From contig VXIS01000284.1 of assembly GCA_008704415.1 (NCBI GenBank), positions 1-63,447 on the forward strand: 63,447 bases of DNA. Reading direction: 5' to 3'. Both the position numbers and the translations under genes were made by a program. Positions 22,634-34,990 of the stretch are shown piece by piece. Every line of letters begins with the position of its first letter. The stretch's first letter is position 1. The stretch comes from Sphaerosporella brunnea (lineage: Eukaryota > Ascomycota > Pezizomycetes > Pezizales > Pyronemataceae). The notes beneath the pieces are model-generated. The model saw only the letters and a program-made list of their open reading frames with translations, was not told the origin of the DNA and did not search any database.

Positions 22634-23977
22634 TTAGCCAAAATACCAGCGATCTTTCCTCCCCAACCGCATCAAATCCGTCGGGGAGCGCATCCTCTCC
22701 GGATTCATGAGCTCCCAATCCACAAACACCTCCGTCCACATCCGTTCCCCCTCAGAGAGTTTGAACTTCTCAACGGTCCACTCGACCACCATGGGCGCCC
22801 TCTTCCCTAGCAACCTCGAAAGCCCTCCCTCTCCATTCCACATCATTGTAAACCCCTTTGTCTTCAACTGCGTCAACTTCGGATAGAGAATTGTCTCATC
22901 CACCAGTGGACATTCCAGCGTTGCGCCCTCGCCCCGCAGTTCAACTGTCAGGACTTGCACCTTTTCGCTGACAGCCGCTAGGAATCCCCTCCAGGCCCGC
23001 TCCACGGTTCCCCTCTCCCATGAGTGAAAGCCCTTCAAACTCCACTTTGAAACTATCATTTCGACCTCCACCAACTCGGCCCACCACGCCTTCCTCACTC
23101 CTCGGCCATTCCACGAATGCATAGGATCAAGAATCCACACACCACCAGCATGGCCATCATAGACAAACTCCCTGATCTGACCGCCTCTCTCTCGGCGTTC
23201 CAGGACCTCTCTCAGCGTCATCAGCGCCTCGTCAACGCACGTTCTCTGCAGTCCTTTTCCGGGCGAGAGACCGGGCGTTTCCACTTTCAATCTTCGCAGC
23301 GCCGGTAAGCTGGCAAACATCATGGTCCACGCCTTCTTGTCTCGCGCCGTCTGGAACAGCTGTGTATCCGCCGTCTGCACAATGCCGGAGTGCTTCTCTT
23401 GGACGTACCTGTCCGAAGCCCAGAAGGTATCTACCGGCGTAGGGAACACGGAGAATACGCGCTGCTTGTCGTACTCATTCCGCAGTGGCAATGTGATCTT
23501 CCCGCCGGGCGTGTTCGGGAGAGTTATGACTAGGCTAGTGCACCAAGCTCCAATCCGCATAAGAGATTGGAGCGCAGCAGGAGCCGTGAAGGTGTATTGC
23601 AGGAACGTGAACGCTGTAGCAACATGAGGTGCCGTGAGCCCAGCGATTTCCCGACATGTTGCACGCAAGGCTAGGAGCTCGTGGGAGCTCAGAAGGCTGA
23701 CGAGTTTGTCCGCCGGCACCGAAACTGCGCCGTTGCGGTTGATGTAGCTAGGCGATCTTTGACCACGTAGCAGTGTGGCCAGTGTTATACGCGGCTTTGG
23801 TGGCTGGAAGAAACGGCGAAAAATCCCTGAGGACGGCCGGCTGAGTGAGCTTTCTGGTGCCCGGTTACGCTGCGAGAAGGGCAAGCTTCGTGGAGACGGC
23901 TCGCCCTCTTGCCAGTATTCGGACGGAGGCGTTGACGAGTGGTTGCGCTTTCTTAATGGGTTTGGTTTTCGGTGCAT
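22634..23977 (-). CDS. F-box-like protein, 447 aa
   Basis: A single exon from the ATG at 23,977; the frame stays open upstream only through a TTG, so the internal methionine (MHRKPNPLRKRN) is preferred. Residues 1-80 are basic and Ser/Pro-rich. Around residues 87-130 there is an F-box-like helix set (VPADKLVSLLSSHELLALRA, then CREIAGL). The remaining ~300 residues are a mixed alpha/beta region with regularly spaced Leu/Val/Trp, as in the variable C-terminal domains of fungal F-box proteins. F-box proteins link substrates to SCF ubiquitin ligases through Skp1. That role is inferred from the weak F-box alone and no substrate can be suggested. Confidence 0.65.
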   Translation of the reverse strand: MHRKPNPLRKRNHSSTPPSEYWQEGEPSPRSLPFSQRNRAPESSLSRPSSGIFRRFFQPPKPRITLATLLRGQRSPSYINRNGAVSVPADKLVSLLSSHELLALRATCREIAGLTAPHVATAFTFLQYTFTAPAALQSLMRIGAWCTSLVITLPNTPGGKITLPLRNEYDKQRVFSVFPTPVDTFWASDRYVQEKHSGIVQTADTQLFQTARDKKAWTMMFASLPALRRLKVETPGLSPGKGLQRTCVDEALMTLREVLERRERGGQIREFVYDGHAGGVWILDPMHSWNGRGVRKAWWAELVEVEMIVSKWSLKGFHSWERGTVERAWRGFLAAVSEKVQVLTVELRGEGATLECPLVDETILYPKLTQLKTKGFTMMWNGEGGLSRLLGKRAPMVVEWTVEKFKLSEGERMWTEVFVDWELMNPERMRSPTDLMRLGRKDRWYFG

Positions 23978-24573
23978 TTCGGCGTTCGATACAGAGTGGG
24001 GATGAAAGGGGTGTCGTGGCTTGACTCGTGGTGACTCGTGCGGCGAGAGACCTGAGACTTTGAAAGATTTATTGAAGTGGTGAAGGAGCAGTGAACGTAC
24101 AATCAAAGAGGTTCAATCCAACTTCAAGGTGTTGACGGGTCTCTACTTTCTTTCACCGACGAGTAGATGGCTGTGATCCAGCTATTGATCCATGGAAACA
24201 CGCCGCAATATCTGGCAAATCAACTGCGAGTATAGAGACAAACACACACGCGCACTCGTCTCCAACCAGGGTGTGAGCCCTCAACCCTCAACCCTCAACC
24301 TTCAACCCATGTCGATCGATCCAGCCCAAACCTGGATCGGCGCCTACCCCGCAGCAGATCTTTCCGTCAAACGTGCAGGTCCTTGACCCTGCAATACCAT
24401 GTGAACTTCGCTCTAGGACGAATGAGAACGCGAGGCGCCTTAGGTGGCGCCATTGGTTGGCCGTTGATGCCGTGATCGGCCTTTTAGGGAGTTGTAGGTA
24501 TAAACTGGCACTCCCCCGGGACCCGTTCCTCCCAAACTTCGAGAAGCTAAGAGATACCAACAAAGAGATAACA
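23978..24573. other. Divergent intergenic region
   Basis: This is the promoter interval between the F-box-like gene (-) and the small Ser/Pro gene (+). A short tandem (CCCTCAACCCTCAACCTTCAA) spans about 24,278-24,306. No other feature is seen. Confidence 0.4.
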
Positions 24574-24831
24574 ATGCCGTCATCGACCATTCCCCTCCCC
24601 ACCGCTTCACCCCCCCGCACTTCCTCCCCCCGCACTTCTACCGCTTCCGCCTCCGCGAACCCCCGCAGCAGCTACTTCTCCACCCCTCGCAGCTACGGCA
24701 GTAATCCACGCCCCTCCCGAATGGTGAATGATATCGAGGTGGAGGCGGATACGAAGGAGCCGATGAGTTCGGTTGGGTTCTTTGGGATGGAAGAGGCGGA
24801 ATGGTGGGAATTGATGAGTGGGAGGGCGTAA
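24574..24831 (+). CDS. Small Ser/Pro/Thr-rich protein with acidic tail, 85 aa
   Basis: The ATG at 24,574 in a good context (ACAATGCC) opens 85 codons. Residues 1-50 are Ser/Thr/Pro/Arg-rich and probably disordered. The tail has a distinct acidic-aromatic motif (SVGFFGMEEAEWWELMSGRA) that looks like a short linear interaction motif. The frame is open 67 codons further upstream, but that part looks like leader. It is divergent from the F-box-like gene. No family is recognised; it may be a real small protein or a chance frame. Confidence 0.4.
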   Translation: MPSSTIPLPTASPPRTSSPRTSTASASANPRSSYFSTPRSYGSNPRPSRMVNDIEVEADTKEPMSSVGFFGMEEAEWWELMSGRA

Positions 24832-27800
24832 TCTAGACCTGGGGATCGGATATTTACGATTGGGGACTGGATTACTGGGATCTCATTTGGTGGATCTGGA
24901 TGATGATGATGATGATGCGAGGATTGCTATGTTGTTTGTTTTTTTGTGGTTGCGTTGAATCGAACTGGCTTCCTTCCGCGGCGTTTGCATACTGTGAATT
25001 TTTGCTTGATTGTGAGAGTAGTCAGGTGCCTCATTAAGAAGGAACAACTTTTATCCTTACGCTTTGAGGGAAATCTGGGGGGGGGGGGGGGTTAAACCGG
25101 TACCAGTTCCCCTCCTCGCCCGCAGTCGAATGTACCCTTTGCTCAAGTTGACTACATACTTCTCAATGAGCTGTCAAAACCAGTCTTCACATTACTCTAA
25201 CGGCTTCAGTAATACTGCTTACGCTCAGATGCCTGCCAGGATGAAGACTGATTTGCATTTTGAACCAAAAATGCAATTGCTCGCAAAACTTTGTCGAAAC
25301 GCTGGCTACGGTTCTCTCAAGCACAAATGCAGTCGTTGTTATAATGTATGTGAATTGGGACCATCATGTGTGGACGGGGCCTGTCTGTCAAGCAAGCCCC
25401 GGAGGGCTTCATACCCGTCCCTCACACGAAGCCATCGTGGCCAAACTACCAATAACTGGAGGTCGGGACTACCATCCCTCAAAGACCTCAACATGAGCCT
25501 CCACGTCCGAAAAATGACAGCCCAACATTTTGCACAAGCACCTTTTTTTCATCTTAGGGGTTGGCTTATCCCCGCTTTCTTCTTTCCTCAAATGTAACTC
25601 AACTCTCGCGCCGCCGCCGCCGCCGCTGCCGCTGAAATCACGCCGTCGGCACGGACGGAGTCCTAGCAGGTTCTGCGGGTCGAACTTGGGCGGCCGCTTA
25701 CGTGGAGCCGGTGGCGGCGGCCATGGCTGACGCGCGCTTGAGGGCGCGGGAGGAGTTGTGGACGGATGGGTGGCCTCGGCGGGCAACGTGGTGCTGGGTT
25801 GATTAGCCATGTGGCGGTGAGGAAAAGCTGGAGCCATGGTGACGGGCGGGCGGATACTTATAGCACTGGTTTGGTTGCTTGCGGGAGGTTCAAGTTGAGG
25901 TGAGAGTGGAGTTTCGGCATGAGTGGAGGGTGCCATTATGAGCGGCTTGCTGACTCCTCCCGGCCACGGCGTTTGCAAGCCCTTTCAATGCAGCCAGATG
26001 GCGGATGCAGTCGGTCCGTTTCCGCCCCCCCCTTCCCCCCGCCGATGATGACGCATCGTTCTCATATATTACGAGTTTTGATATCTATTTAGCGTACCTC
26101 AAAAAGTCTGAGTAATACGTTATGCTTCGCTTCTCGACTGCATCCTCCGCTATCCACTAACCTTCGCCTCACAAGGTAATCCATTGTCCCTCCTACGGAT
26201 TCAGCAGTCAGCGCATGATCTGGGAACCTTCTTCAAGGCTGAATCTTATGTCGTACTTAAAGCGATAGAGTCTGGGCGAATGCAGGCTTGGGCACAAGGT
26301 GGAGAATTCGGAGCCAGGGTCTGAACTCTCGAATGTGCGCGTTCCAATGGGACGTCCAACAAAGAAGTGCATGATGCGGGACATAGATGCAAGCACTGTG
26401 ATCCCTGATAATCCAGATTGCACTCATCTCGGACACCCTACCTGCAGCAAGCGCTAGAGATACTCAAGTAGAGTAGTTTGAGAAGCAATTTGTGTGGCCA
26501 TCACAATGTATCACTCAGAGGATGCTTGGGGGGTACGCTGTAGACATAAGATGGGGGGTCATTTCAGACCTGGAGGGGTGCTGAGGGTAATTGCTGCATA
26601 TATTGGTGGCCAGCCTAAAAAGCCCGGCTATGTACGAAGCCAAGCAGGCTGGTTAGCTGGCTCATGGCGCGGGCAAAGGACCCCCGGAAAGAAAACGACA
26701 AACTTTGGACGGTCTTGGAAATGGCCCTCTTGCGCAGATCTCATGAGAATCCGCAGAGCAGTGATGATACAAAGGTCAGCGACGGCCTTTTGAAATTGGA
26801 AACGTGGATCGAGGAGTCCAAGAAGTCCAAGGCAGCATACAATGCGATATGATATTCAGCGTCCCGAGTAGTGTCTCCGTTGCCGGTCTTTCGGTATTTA
26901 AAGGTCTTCTCGCCCATGCAAACCTGCAGCCGGCCCGGCTGGCTGGCACTGGAGGTGATGTGGATCAGGGGTATGAGAGCATGAATCGAGATGTCGGCTT
27001 TGCGGAGACGTCGTCAGACTACAACCTGGACTCGCCTCTCCTCGTCCTTCCACTGGTGCCGGCACCTTTCTCTTACTTGATTTTTCGTCAACCACCACAA
27101 CCACAGTCATCTAGGCACACCATGAAATCCCATCCAGAGACCCTCACACGATCTCTCACGTTCAACACTGCAAACCGAACAGGAGGGAGTTGTTTTAAGA
27201 GCGCGCCTCATAATGGACTATCCTAACGTGCCGAAGGACGTTCTATCCAGGCGTATGGAAGGGTCAATTTGGCAATGGAGGGTTAGGGGATGGGTTAGGT
27301 TTGAGGACTCGGACTGGGTAGGCGTGCCAACTGATCTCAAGGAAAGTGATGAATGCTGAATTTTTTGATTACCAGGCACTGGAAAGCCAGTAGATTGTAG
27401 GCTCGTTCGGGGTAACTGGTTTTTTGAGATCGAAGCTTGGAGCCAATAATATCCGGTCAAGGCGTCCAACCAAAATCGTGATTTTGCGGTTTCTAATTAT
27501 AAATCTTAAGCGGCACTTTTTTTTTTCTTCATGAGAGCTCTGACTCCCTGAAACATCGGAGTAATGCTGCAAAATGTGCTCGGCCCTATATGACTCCGGC
27601 TTTGGTCCCGGCAGCTTTTTCAATATCGCAATATTCACAGTCATTCTTGCATTTTGAAAGTTCAATATTGATGCCAAACAGGCCCAAAGGTTCGAATCTT
27701 GAACCTCACGCTATTTGGCTCAAAAGCATGATATCCCGAACGGACCCTTAGTTTTTTTTTTATGAAGGCCGCTTGCGGCCATGGCATAACGTACAAATAT

Positions 27801-27932
27801 AAGGCAGGAACTAACAATACGGTAGGCTTCATCTGCGCTATGACACAAGCGGCTCCAACAACTAGGTAGATCTGCTGCATCAAACAGTTTGCAACTTCAA
27901 CTTCTCCCCAAATCCCTCTCCAACCACCCACC
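24832..27932. other. Gene-poor 3.1-kb interval
   Basis: No gene is convincingly supported. There is a GATGAT repeat near 24,901, a G-run at 25,078-25,091, a CCG-rich stretch at 25,611-25,635, and a proline-rich minus-strand frame (25,469-25,936) that I do not accept. The last ~250 bases are the upstream region of the helicase gene and contain a fragment of the hairpin repeat at 27,767. Confidence 0.45.
27767..27787 (-). repeat. Hairpin repeat fragment, copy C
   Basis: Twenty-one bases, the hairpin GGCCGCTTGCGGCC plus ATGGCAT, match the core of the repeats at 13,253 and 15,390 with one substitution. A run of ten T precedes it, which would be a poly-A tail in the opposite orientation. It lies about 150 bases upstream of the DExH helicase start. 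Confidence 0.5.
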
Positions 27933-30900
27933 ATGGCCAAAAAGAAGAAGACAGTTAACCCCGCTCGTGGCTTTGCCACTACATCCATTCCCTCCAAGCC
28001 TAAAGTCTCAGCGGAACCCGAGCCTCCACCGGCACCCGTTGAACCGACTGCGCCCGCAGACCCTCCAGCCTCATCCTGGGAGCCTCCAGCCGAACCCTCA
28101 GAGCTGCTGACCCTCGTCACCAAGTCCGGCCCTAAAGTCCGGCGCGAATCGGCGCGTATAGTAGCGAAAGCCGACACGGAAAAGCGGACATTACGCGCGG
28201 TATGCTACCCGCTGCGCGTGGAGCGCGTTCTGGCATACAAAGACAGCGAGGCGACGGCGGAAACGGTTGGGGAGAAGATACTGCGGCTCGCGCGCGAGGA
28301 GTATATTTCCGCTACGCGTAAAGAGGATTTGGCGGATTTGACCCCGGCGTGGACGGTTCATAGAGTTCTTCTCGGATTGGGATTTGAGAGGAAGGCAGTC
28401 GAGGATGCTGTTGCCGCTGTTATGACCAGGGAAGGCATGGCGAAGAAGGAGGTTGAAACCCTGTTGGAAGAGTGTTTGGAATGGGGCGCTATGTTCTGGG
28501 AGGGAGAAGTTGGGAGGTATGGTGATGGTGTTGCGGCGGGGGTGAAGAAGGCCCCCGCTGGCGGATCAGGCACGACAACGCCGAAGGAGAAGGAGAGAGA
28601 ACCGGCCAAGGATAAGCGACATCTTGCGCTGCCGAGGGCTGCGGCGCAGAGTGAATCCTTCAGTCCTGCACTTAAACACACGATTAGACATTCCTCCCTT
28701 ATCACGGAGATCTCAAATCTGGAGCTGGAGTCAAAGGATGTTTCGGACCGGGGGAGCGATCCCGCAGCTTCGGAGAGCGACGAAGAGCGCATTGAGGAGG
28801 AGGAGAGTGAAGAGGAAGAGGAACTGACGCCAGAGAACCTGGTGCCAATGTACCTCACGCTTCAGACAAAGCTCTATAATATTCACCCCAACTGCGCCTC
28901 TGTCATCGTTGGTGGAAAGAAGGCAAAAGGCGGAGGGAAGAAGCCTACTAAGTCTCCACCACAACTGCCACCGAAATCACTCTCGGACAAGGAGAGGGCC
29001 ACTGTCAAACGGTTGCAGCAGAAACTGGCCGATCTGGAGCGTGATCCGTTGTTCGATTCCTACACCGCTGACACGGCATGGCGAGATGAGAGAGCCAAAT
29101 TGGATGAAGAATCATGGGCAAACAAGAAATCGAAACCTCCAAAGCCGCCCCCCAAAAAACCCAGCGCAAAAGAGAAGGCGCTGCAGCCGTCGCCGTCTCC
29201 CCCGCCTCCTGCGGAAGAGGACGAAGGGATTATGGGAATGTTATTCGACGGTCCCCCGACGGAAGAACAGGCCGCGGCAGGTGAAAATGTCGCTATCCGT
29301 AATTTCGAAGAAGCGCTAGTTTCGACTACCGCTAGCTGGGCTCAGAAGGGCGGCAAGGGCAAGGCCGGTGTCGGTGCACCTGCCATGCGAAAACTGGTGC
29401 AAGAAATTTGCAAATCTCGCGACGTTAACGCCAAAGCGCGCTTCGACGCTGTTTCTGGAACCTCCTTTTCGAACCGCAGTAAGCTCACAATCACCTGGTC
29501 TTCCTCCGTCGAAATTGAGCCTACACCACCGGTTCAAGAGGGCGAAGCGCAGCCTGATGTGCTGGTTAGCCGGCCACAGGAAGAGGTCACAGTCTTTGAG
29601 ATGAAGAAGCTGGCTGCAGCTACTGCGGACCAGGCTGATGGCTTCATTGTCACTTATGCCTTGCACAAACTCTTCGCCAAAAAGGAGGAGAAGTTGTATC
29701 TGCGGTTACCCACAGTTTGGAGAAATGTATGGGCAGAGCTCGTGGAGGAAGATAAGAACCGATCTGAAGCAGAGGAGGTCAAGGCTCTTGAGAAGTTGCA
29801 GGAGTTATTGAAGGTAGAATCACCACTTGCCGAGGAAACAGCGTCCAAACAGGCAATTCCGACACCACAAATCGACGGAGAGCAGGCAGATGCGCCGGAG
29901 AGAAAGTACAAGGCTGCATATGAGCAGTACATGGAGAGCGAGGACATCAAAGAAGGGTGGGAGCGGAGAAGAAATTCGCCCGCATTCCTGCAAATGGAGC
30001 ATTACCGACAAACTCTTCCTATGTGGAGCTTCCGACGGCAAGTCATCGAAGCCGTGGAAGCAAACCCTGTTGTGGTGCTTTCCGGAGAAACAGGGTGTGG
30101 AAAGAGTACACAGCTTCCGACATTCCTTCTGGAACACGAGCTCGCTAGTGGGCGGGCGTGCAAGATCTACTGCACCCAGCCCCGCCGTATCTCTGCCATC
30201 AGTCTTGCACGAAGAGTTGCAGAAGAGATGGGAGAAGGCAAAGGCAGGGTCGGCGGCCTGGTGGGATACTCCATTCGTCTCGAGAACATGGTCACCGATC
30301 AAACACGGCTGGTCTATGCTACTACGGGTATCGTGATGAGGATGCTGGAGCGAAGCACCGAGCTGGCTGATATCAGCCATTTGATTCTGGATGAGGTCCA
30401 CGAGAGGAGCATAGAAAGCGACTTTTTGATGATAGTCCTGAAGCGGTTGCTAATCAAGAGGAAAGACTTGAAAGTGGTGCTCATGTCTGCAACCGTCGAC
30501 GCTCAGAAGTTCTCCGATTATCTTGGCGGTGCCCCCGTGCTCAAGGTACCTGGACGCACGTTCCCCGTGCAGGAGTACTATCTCGAAGACGCCATTGAGA
30601 CCACTGACTTCAAGGTTGAAGACGATGCACGAGGCGGCCGATCCCGAAAGAGCGACTGGGACGATAACGATGCGGACTTGGACATCGACAGCGGCAGTGG
30701 AAATGTTGCGGGAGGTTTACAGAACTATCGCCCAGAGACCAGAGCCGCGCTCAGCAGGATAGATCAATACCGGATCCCGTATGAGCTGATCCTAAAGCTG
30801 CTAGAGACAATCGCAACGTCTCCACAGTACATCGAATACTCAAAGGCAATCCTCATCTTCCTCCCCGGTTGGGGCGAGATCAGAAGGCTGAACGACATGA

Positions 30901-32477
30901 TCCTCGGTCACCCTATGTTTGGTTCTCACGGCAGACACAGTACGGGTGGTTGGCTCGTCTACCCTCTCCACTCCTCCATCGCCTCTGAAGACCAAGAACA
31001 GGCCTTCGTAGTTCCACCTCCTGGCATGCGCAAGATTGTGCTAGCCACCAACATTGCCGAAACCGGAATCACAATCCCAGATATCACAGCAGTGATCGAT
31101 TCCGGCAAGCACAAAGAAATGCGTTTCGATGAGAAGCGACAACTCTCGCGGCTGATTGAAACTTTCGTCTCTCGGGCCAACGCGAAGCAGCGTCGTGGTC
31201 GAGCTGGCCGTGTACAACCTGGCATCTGCTTTCACCTCTTCACACGGGAGCGTCACGGTAATTGGATGTCGGACCAGCAAACTCCCGAAATCATGCGACT
31301 CTCCCTCCAAGATCTAGTCCTCCGTGTTAAAATCTGCAAGCTCGGCATTGTGGAGGAAGTTCTCGGCTCTGCACTGGACTCTCCCACTCCTAGAAACATC
31401 AGACGAGCAGTAGAATCCCTGGTCGACGTCAAAGCCCTCACCTCACAAGATGAAGGACTTACGCCTCTGGGCCGTCAGCTGGCGAAGCTACCGCTGGATG
31501 TATACCTTGGCAAGCTGGTGCTTCTAGGAAGCATATTTGGCTGCCTGGACGCAGCACTAACCATGGCAGCAATGCTAAGCTCAAAGTCGCCATTCCTTAC
31601 CGGTAGTGAGGCAGACCGCGCTAGATTCGCCTTCAAACGTGGGGATTCGGATTTGTTGACTGGATACAACGCGTACTGCGCCTGGAGGCGCGTGTGCTCC
31701 TCAAAAACTACCAACATCACCGAGGCAGAGTTTTGCCGCAAGAACTACATTTCGCCACGCACGATGAGCGGAATCGAGGACTTGAAGGGCCAGCTTACCG
31801 CTGCTATGGTCGATGCGGGATTCCTTTTCCTCACTCCTTCAGAGCGTCAAGCTCTCAACCACACTAGATACCAAACCTACCGACGCCGTAACTTCTTCAT
31901 CGTCCCTGACGCCTACAACCATAACAGCTCCAACGATGGAATTTGCAATGTGGTCATTGGAGCCGCGTTTTATCCAAAGCTGCTGGCTAAGGATGGTAAA
32001 GGCTGGCGCAACATTGGCAGCGAAAAGGGAGTCAAGATTCATCGGTCCAGTGTTAACACGGATGCCGACTGCGAGTGGTTGGCGTACTATGGAATCATGC
32101 AGGCGGGCGGAGGGAAGAAGACTTATGATGCGCATGAAACTGGACGCATGGAGGAGATGGGGATTGCGGTGCTCTGTGGAGAGGCGGAGTGGAAGGTAAA
32201 AACCCAATATATCCACCCCCAAAAGAGAAAAACAGACGCTAACTAAGAACAATAGATGTTCCCGGGAGTTGTAGCAATCGATGGAAACCGCATAAGGTTC
32301 TCTTTCGGTGACTGGAAGAGCTTGATAGCGGTTAAAGTGCTCAGGAATAGATTGGCGGAGGCTCTTAGAGCGGCGTGGAAGAACCCGGAGAAGGAGCTAT
32401 CGCAATCTCAGAGGGCCTGGCTCGCCATGTTTCAGGAGGTTATGGAGGGTGTTGTGAAGGTCAGGGAGAAAAATTAG
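27933..32477 (+). CDS. DExH-box RNA helicase (DHX29/DHX57-like), 1494 aa
   Basis: Two exons: 27,933-32,195 and 32,256-32,477, joined across a 60-nt intron with a GCTAAC branch motif. The start CACCATGGCC is a strong initiation context. The protein is an ATP-dependent RNA helicase of superfamily 2, DEAH/RHA group. Motif I is GETGCGKST (718-726), motif II DEVH (820-823), motif III SAT (852-854) and motif VI QRRGRAGR (1086-1093). The C-terminus has the helicase-associated and OB-fold regions, ending in exon 2. The ~700-residue N-terminal extension has a Lys-rich start (MAKKKKTVNPARGF), acidic runs around 280-310 and Pro/Lys-rich linkers, as in DHX29/DHX57-type helicases implicated in translation. 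The exact orthologue is not certain. If the intron is retained, the C-terminal exon is replaced by 16 unrelated residues. Confidence 0.93.
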
Positions 32478-32981
32478 ATGCACCTTGATGGGATAGATAT
32501 CTTCGGATTCTGGCTCGGTCTTTTTAGGCGTTGCGGGTTGGGAATTGCATTGGTTACGAATGTGAAGAGATGTAGAATTTTTTATTTTTTTTATTGGCTT
32601 CAGCTCCTTTGGAAAATGGCCCTGAAAGTTTCCTTCTCATACCAGACTGCATCTCAGCCCACCATTGATTGACTTTTAGGGCGTTATGGTCCATGGAGTC
32701 AAAGATGTAACTTTAGATCAGGGGCTACGGAAGCTACGGCCGCCCAGACGTGTTGGGTATAGGATACAGTATGTGTCTGTTTTGACGATGGCTAGGTTAG
32801 ATGGCTGGGCGGCTTCTGCGCTCTGCATGACGTATCACTCGAGATTTTCACAATACAAAACCCAACGACAAGATCGTGGGGTATAGCACACAGAAAGTGG
32901 TCCGAAAAGCGGGCGACAGTTGCAACGTTGGGGTATGATCTGAGTGTAAACTAATTCAAAAAAAAAAAAAAAAAAAAGGAA
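32478..32981. other. Convergent 3' region
   Basis: This is the short interval between the helicase (+) and the DUF7918-like gene (-). It contains an A-run at 32,959-32,977 (T-run on the minus strand) just beyond the stop of the minus gene. No gene is seen. Confidence 0.5.
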
Positions 32982-34232
32982 CTAAAAATCTTCGTCCTCC
33001 TCGTCCTCATCCTCGTCGTCGTCGTCGTCGCAGTAGTTGCAGCGCCCCTCCGGGTACAACTCTGACTGTCATGGATTAGCCACGAGAACGCATTTTGATG
33101 CGCGCCTTCACTTACACGGACAGTAAAAAACGGGTCCCAGGCCATGGGGTCTGTGCCCGACTGCTTATCACGGACATATTAGTCAAGATGCTGGAAAGGA
33201 CTTCTCGAGAGATGAGGGAACTCTTTACCTCAGCGGCCATATCGGCTGGACCCCTGCGCTTCATGGGGTTCTCGGCGGCCCCCGGCTGCTCCAGCACGCG
33301 CTTGCTGGAAATTGGTGATTTGGCAAGCGCATGACTTCCGTTCGTTTCTTCCCCAGTGGGGTCATCAAGCATCAAGGTCTCAGAGAGACTGTGGATGAGC
33401 TTGTCCATGGGGTTTCCCATGTCGAGCGCTTCTTGCTTTAGCAAGCCCATATGCTGCAGCTGGGAAATGCCGCGGTAGAAGAACTTGAAAGTGGCATAAG
33501 GTCTGCCGTCGAGATCCACACGGCTCACGCGGTAGGTGTCATAACGGGGAAAGTTTTCGGTGGTTGTGTATCTTTTCAAAAGGCGTTAAAATTAGTTTTT
33601 TTTGAAAAAAATAAAAATTACAAGCTTAAGGCAGCCGGGAGGGGGGGTGTGGCTCTTTACCCGATACTGTGGTCCAGGTCCACACCAGCGGGAGTTTCTT
33701 GCACAACGGGAGGATAGCAAATCTGAATAAGTCCTTGTTTCTGTACGTGATGAACTTGGATGGTGATAGTTCCGGCACCACCAGAGCGAGGCTTCCGCTT
33801 CTGTCCAGTCAAGTCGCACAGCGAAGCAAAACGCGATTCCAGGCCGTTCTCGCAAAACCGCCACTTTTGGAGCACTTCAGTTCCATCTGGGAGCTGGGCG
33901 AGCCTCCCATAGATGGTGGTCTCGCTGGGATGAACACTTTCTTCATTTCCCAACATAATTACCGCGTCGCGATGTTTGACGTCGTCGCTGTGATGATCGG
34001 CTTTGTCGATGTATACAGATACGATAAGAGTCTCCCATGGTCGGCGAGGATACTTCTGCGTCCTCCACTGATCGGTACGCGCTTTTATTTGGATGCGAAA
34101 GTTGAGGTCGGTGATGCTCGGAATGAAGGAACTTGCCAGGCTACTGCGATTGAAACTGTTGGTGCCGTACTGAGGCAACTCGTCACCGTTCTCGGTGATG
34201 AGAGAGATCTCGATGTCATGTATACGAAGCAT
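32982..34232 (-). CDS. DUF7918-like protein with acidic C-terminal tail, 347 aa
   Basis: Four exons on the minus strand: 34,232-33,661, 33,571-33,229, 33,160-33,116 and 33,065-32,982, with introns of 89, 68 and 50 nt that keep the frame exactly. The body resembles fungal DUF7918 proteins: an N-terminal sandwich-like part (RIHDIEISLITENGDELPQY, and later CDLTGQKRKP) and a conserved C-terminal signature (RVSRVDLDGRPYATFKFFYR, then GISQL). The third exon encodes only 15 residues (SGTDPMAWDPFFTVR). The last encodes a CNYC pair followed by 15 Asp/Glu residues and a final Phe. Function is unknown for the family. The family call rests on remembered pattern and is moderate. The start at 34,232 could be preceded by another exon. 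Confidence 0.7.
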
Positions 34233-34990
34233 CTTGGAGGGTGTGCTTGGGCCTGATGAGTACTTTTCTATTTACTCGAAGGAGGGTGGTGGTCGGTCGT
34301 GGGTGTGGTGATGGTGGAGAGGAAGTTGATGAGGAAGGAACTGGTAGTGGTGATCAACGTTTTGGAGTTGTTGGGGGAGGCCCTCGAATGTGCTTGCTCG
34401 GATGGAGAAACTCTGAGTGATTTGAAATTCCTTTCCACTTCCACCTGGATCCCACCAACAGTTGCCCAGCGCTCAGCCATAGTCATAAACTGTGAAGTAC
34501 AGTAAGTGAGGCTACAAGTATGAATCAAATGTAAATATTAAGCTTTATTTAGAGAGTAAAATTTCCCCACTTCATCTGTTTACCTCAGAGTTCTGCGGCT
34601 CCTCGTCTAACGTCAAGTCGCTTCTAGACGCAAGTTTATTACGCGGCAACCGCGCTTGTGGAGACGTCTGGCGTGCTCCTCGTCGATCCCCATGGCAAAA
34701 GTCCAAAAATATGGGCTATGGGAAGCAGCTCTGGCTCTATTAAACCTCGGCTGCTTGCACTCAATCATCAAATAATCAGTTTTGGGGCGTTTGCCGATGA
34801 ATACTCGTATTATGAATGTCTTTTTGCAGAAGTTGTTCGACTGTGTCCATCAGCACTCGATCAAAGCAGGTCTAGAAAATGATAAGCCCTAAAATTCAAA
34901 CCCGTCCGTGCTTGGCTGGGTCACTAACCAAGGTTGCCTCATAACCATCGCCGCAACAGCACATCGTCGCCGCCTACAACACCCCCCGTC
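34233..34990. other. Divergent promoter region
   Basis: About 760 bases between two divergently transcribed genes. Short frames on both strands show no family resemblance. No specific regulatory site is identified. Confidence 0.4.

Noticed and set aside
25469..25936. 155-codon proline-rich minus-strand frame
   Set aside because: It is low complexity and runs through a CCG repeat; no conserved-looking segment supports it.
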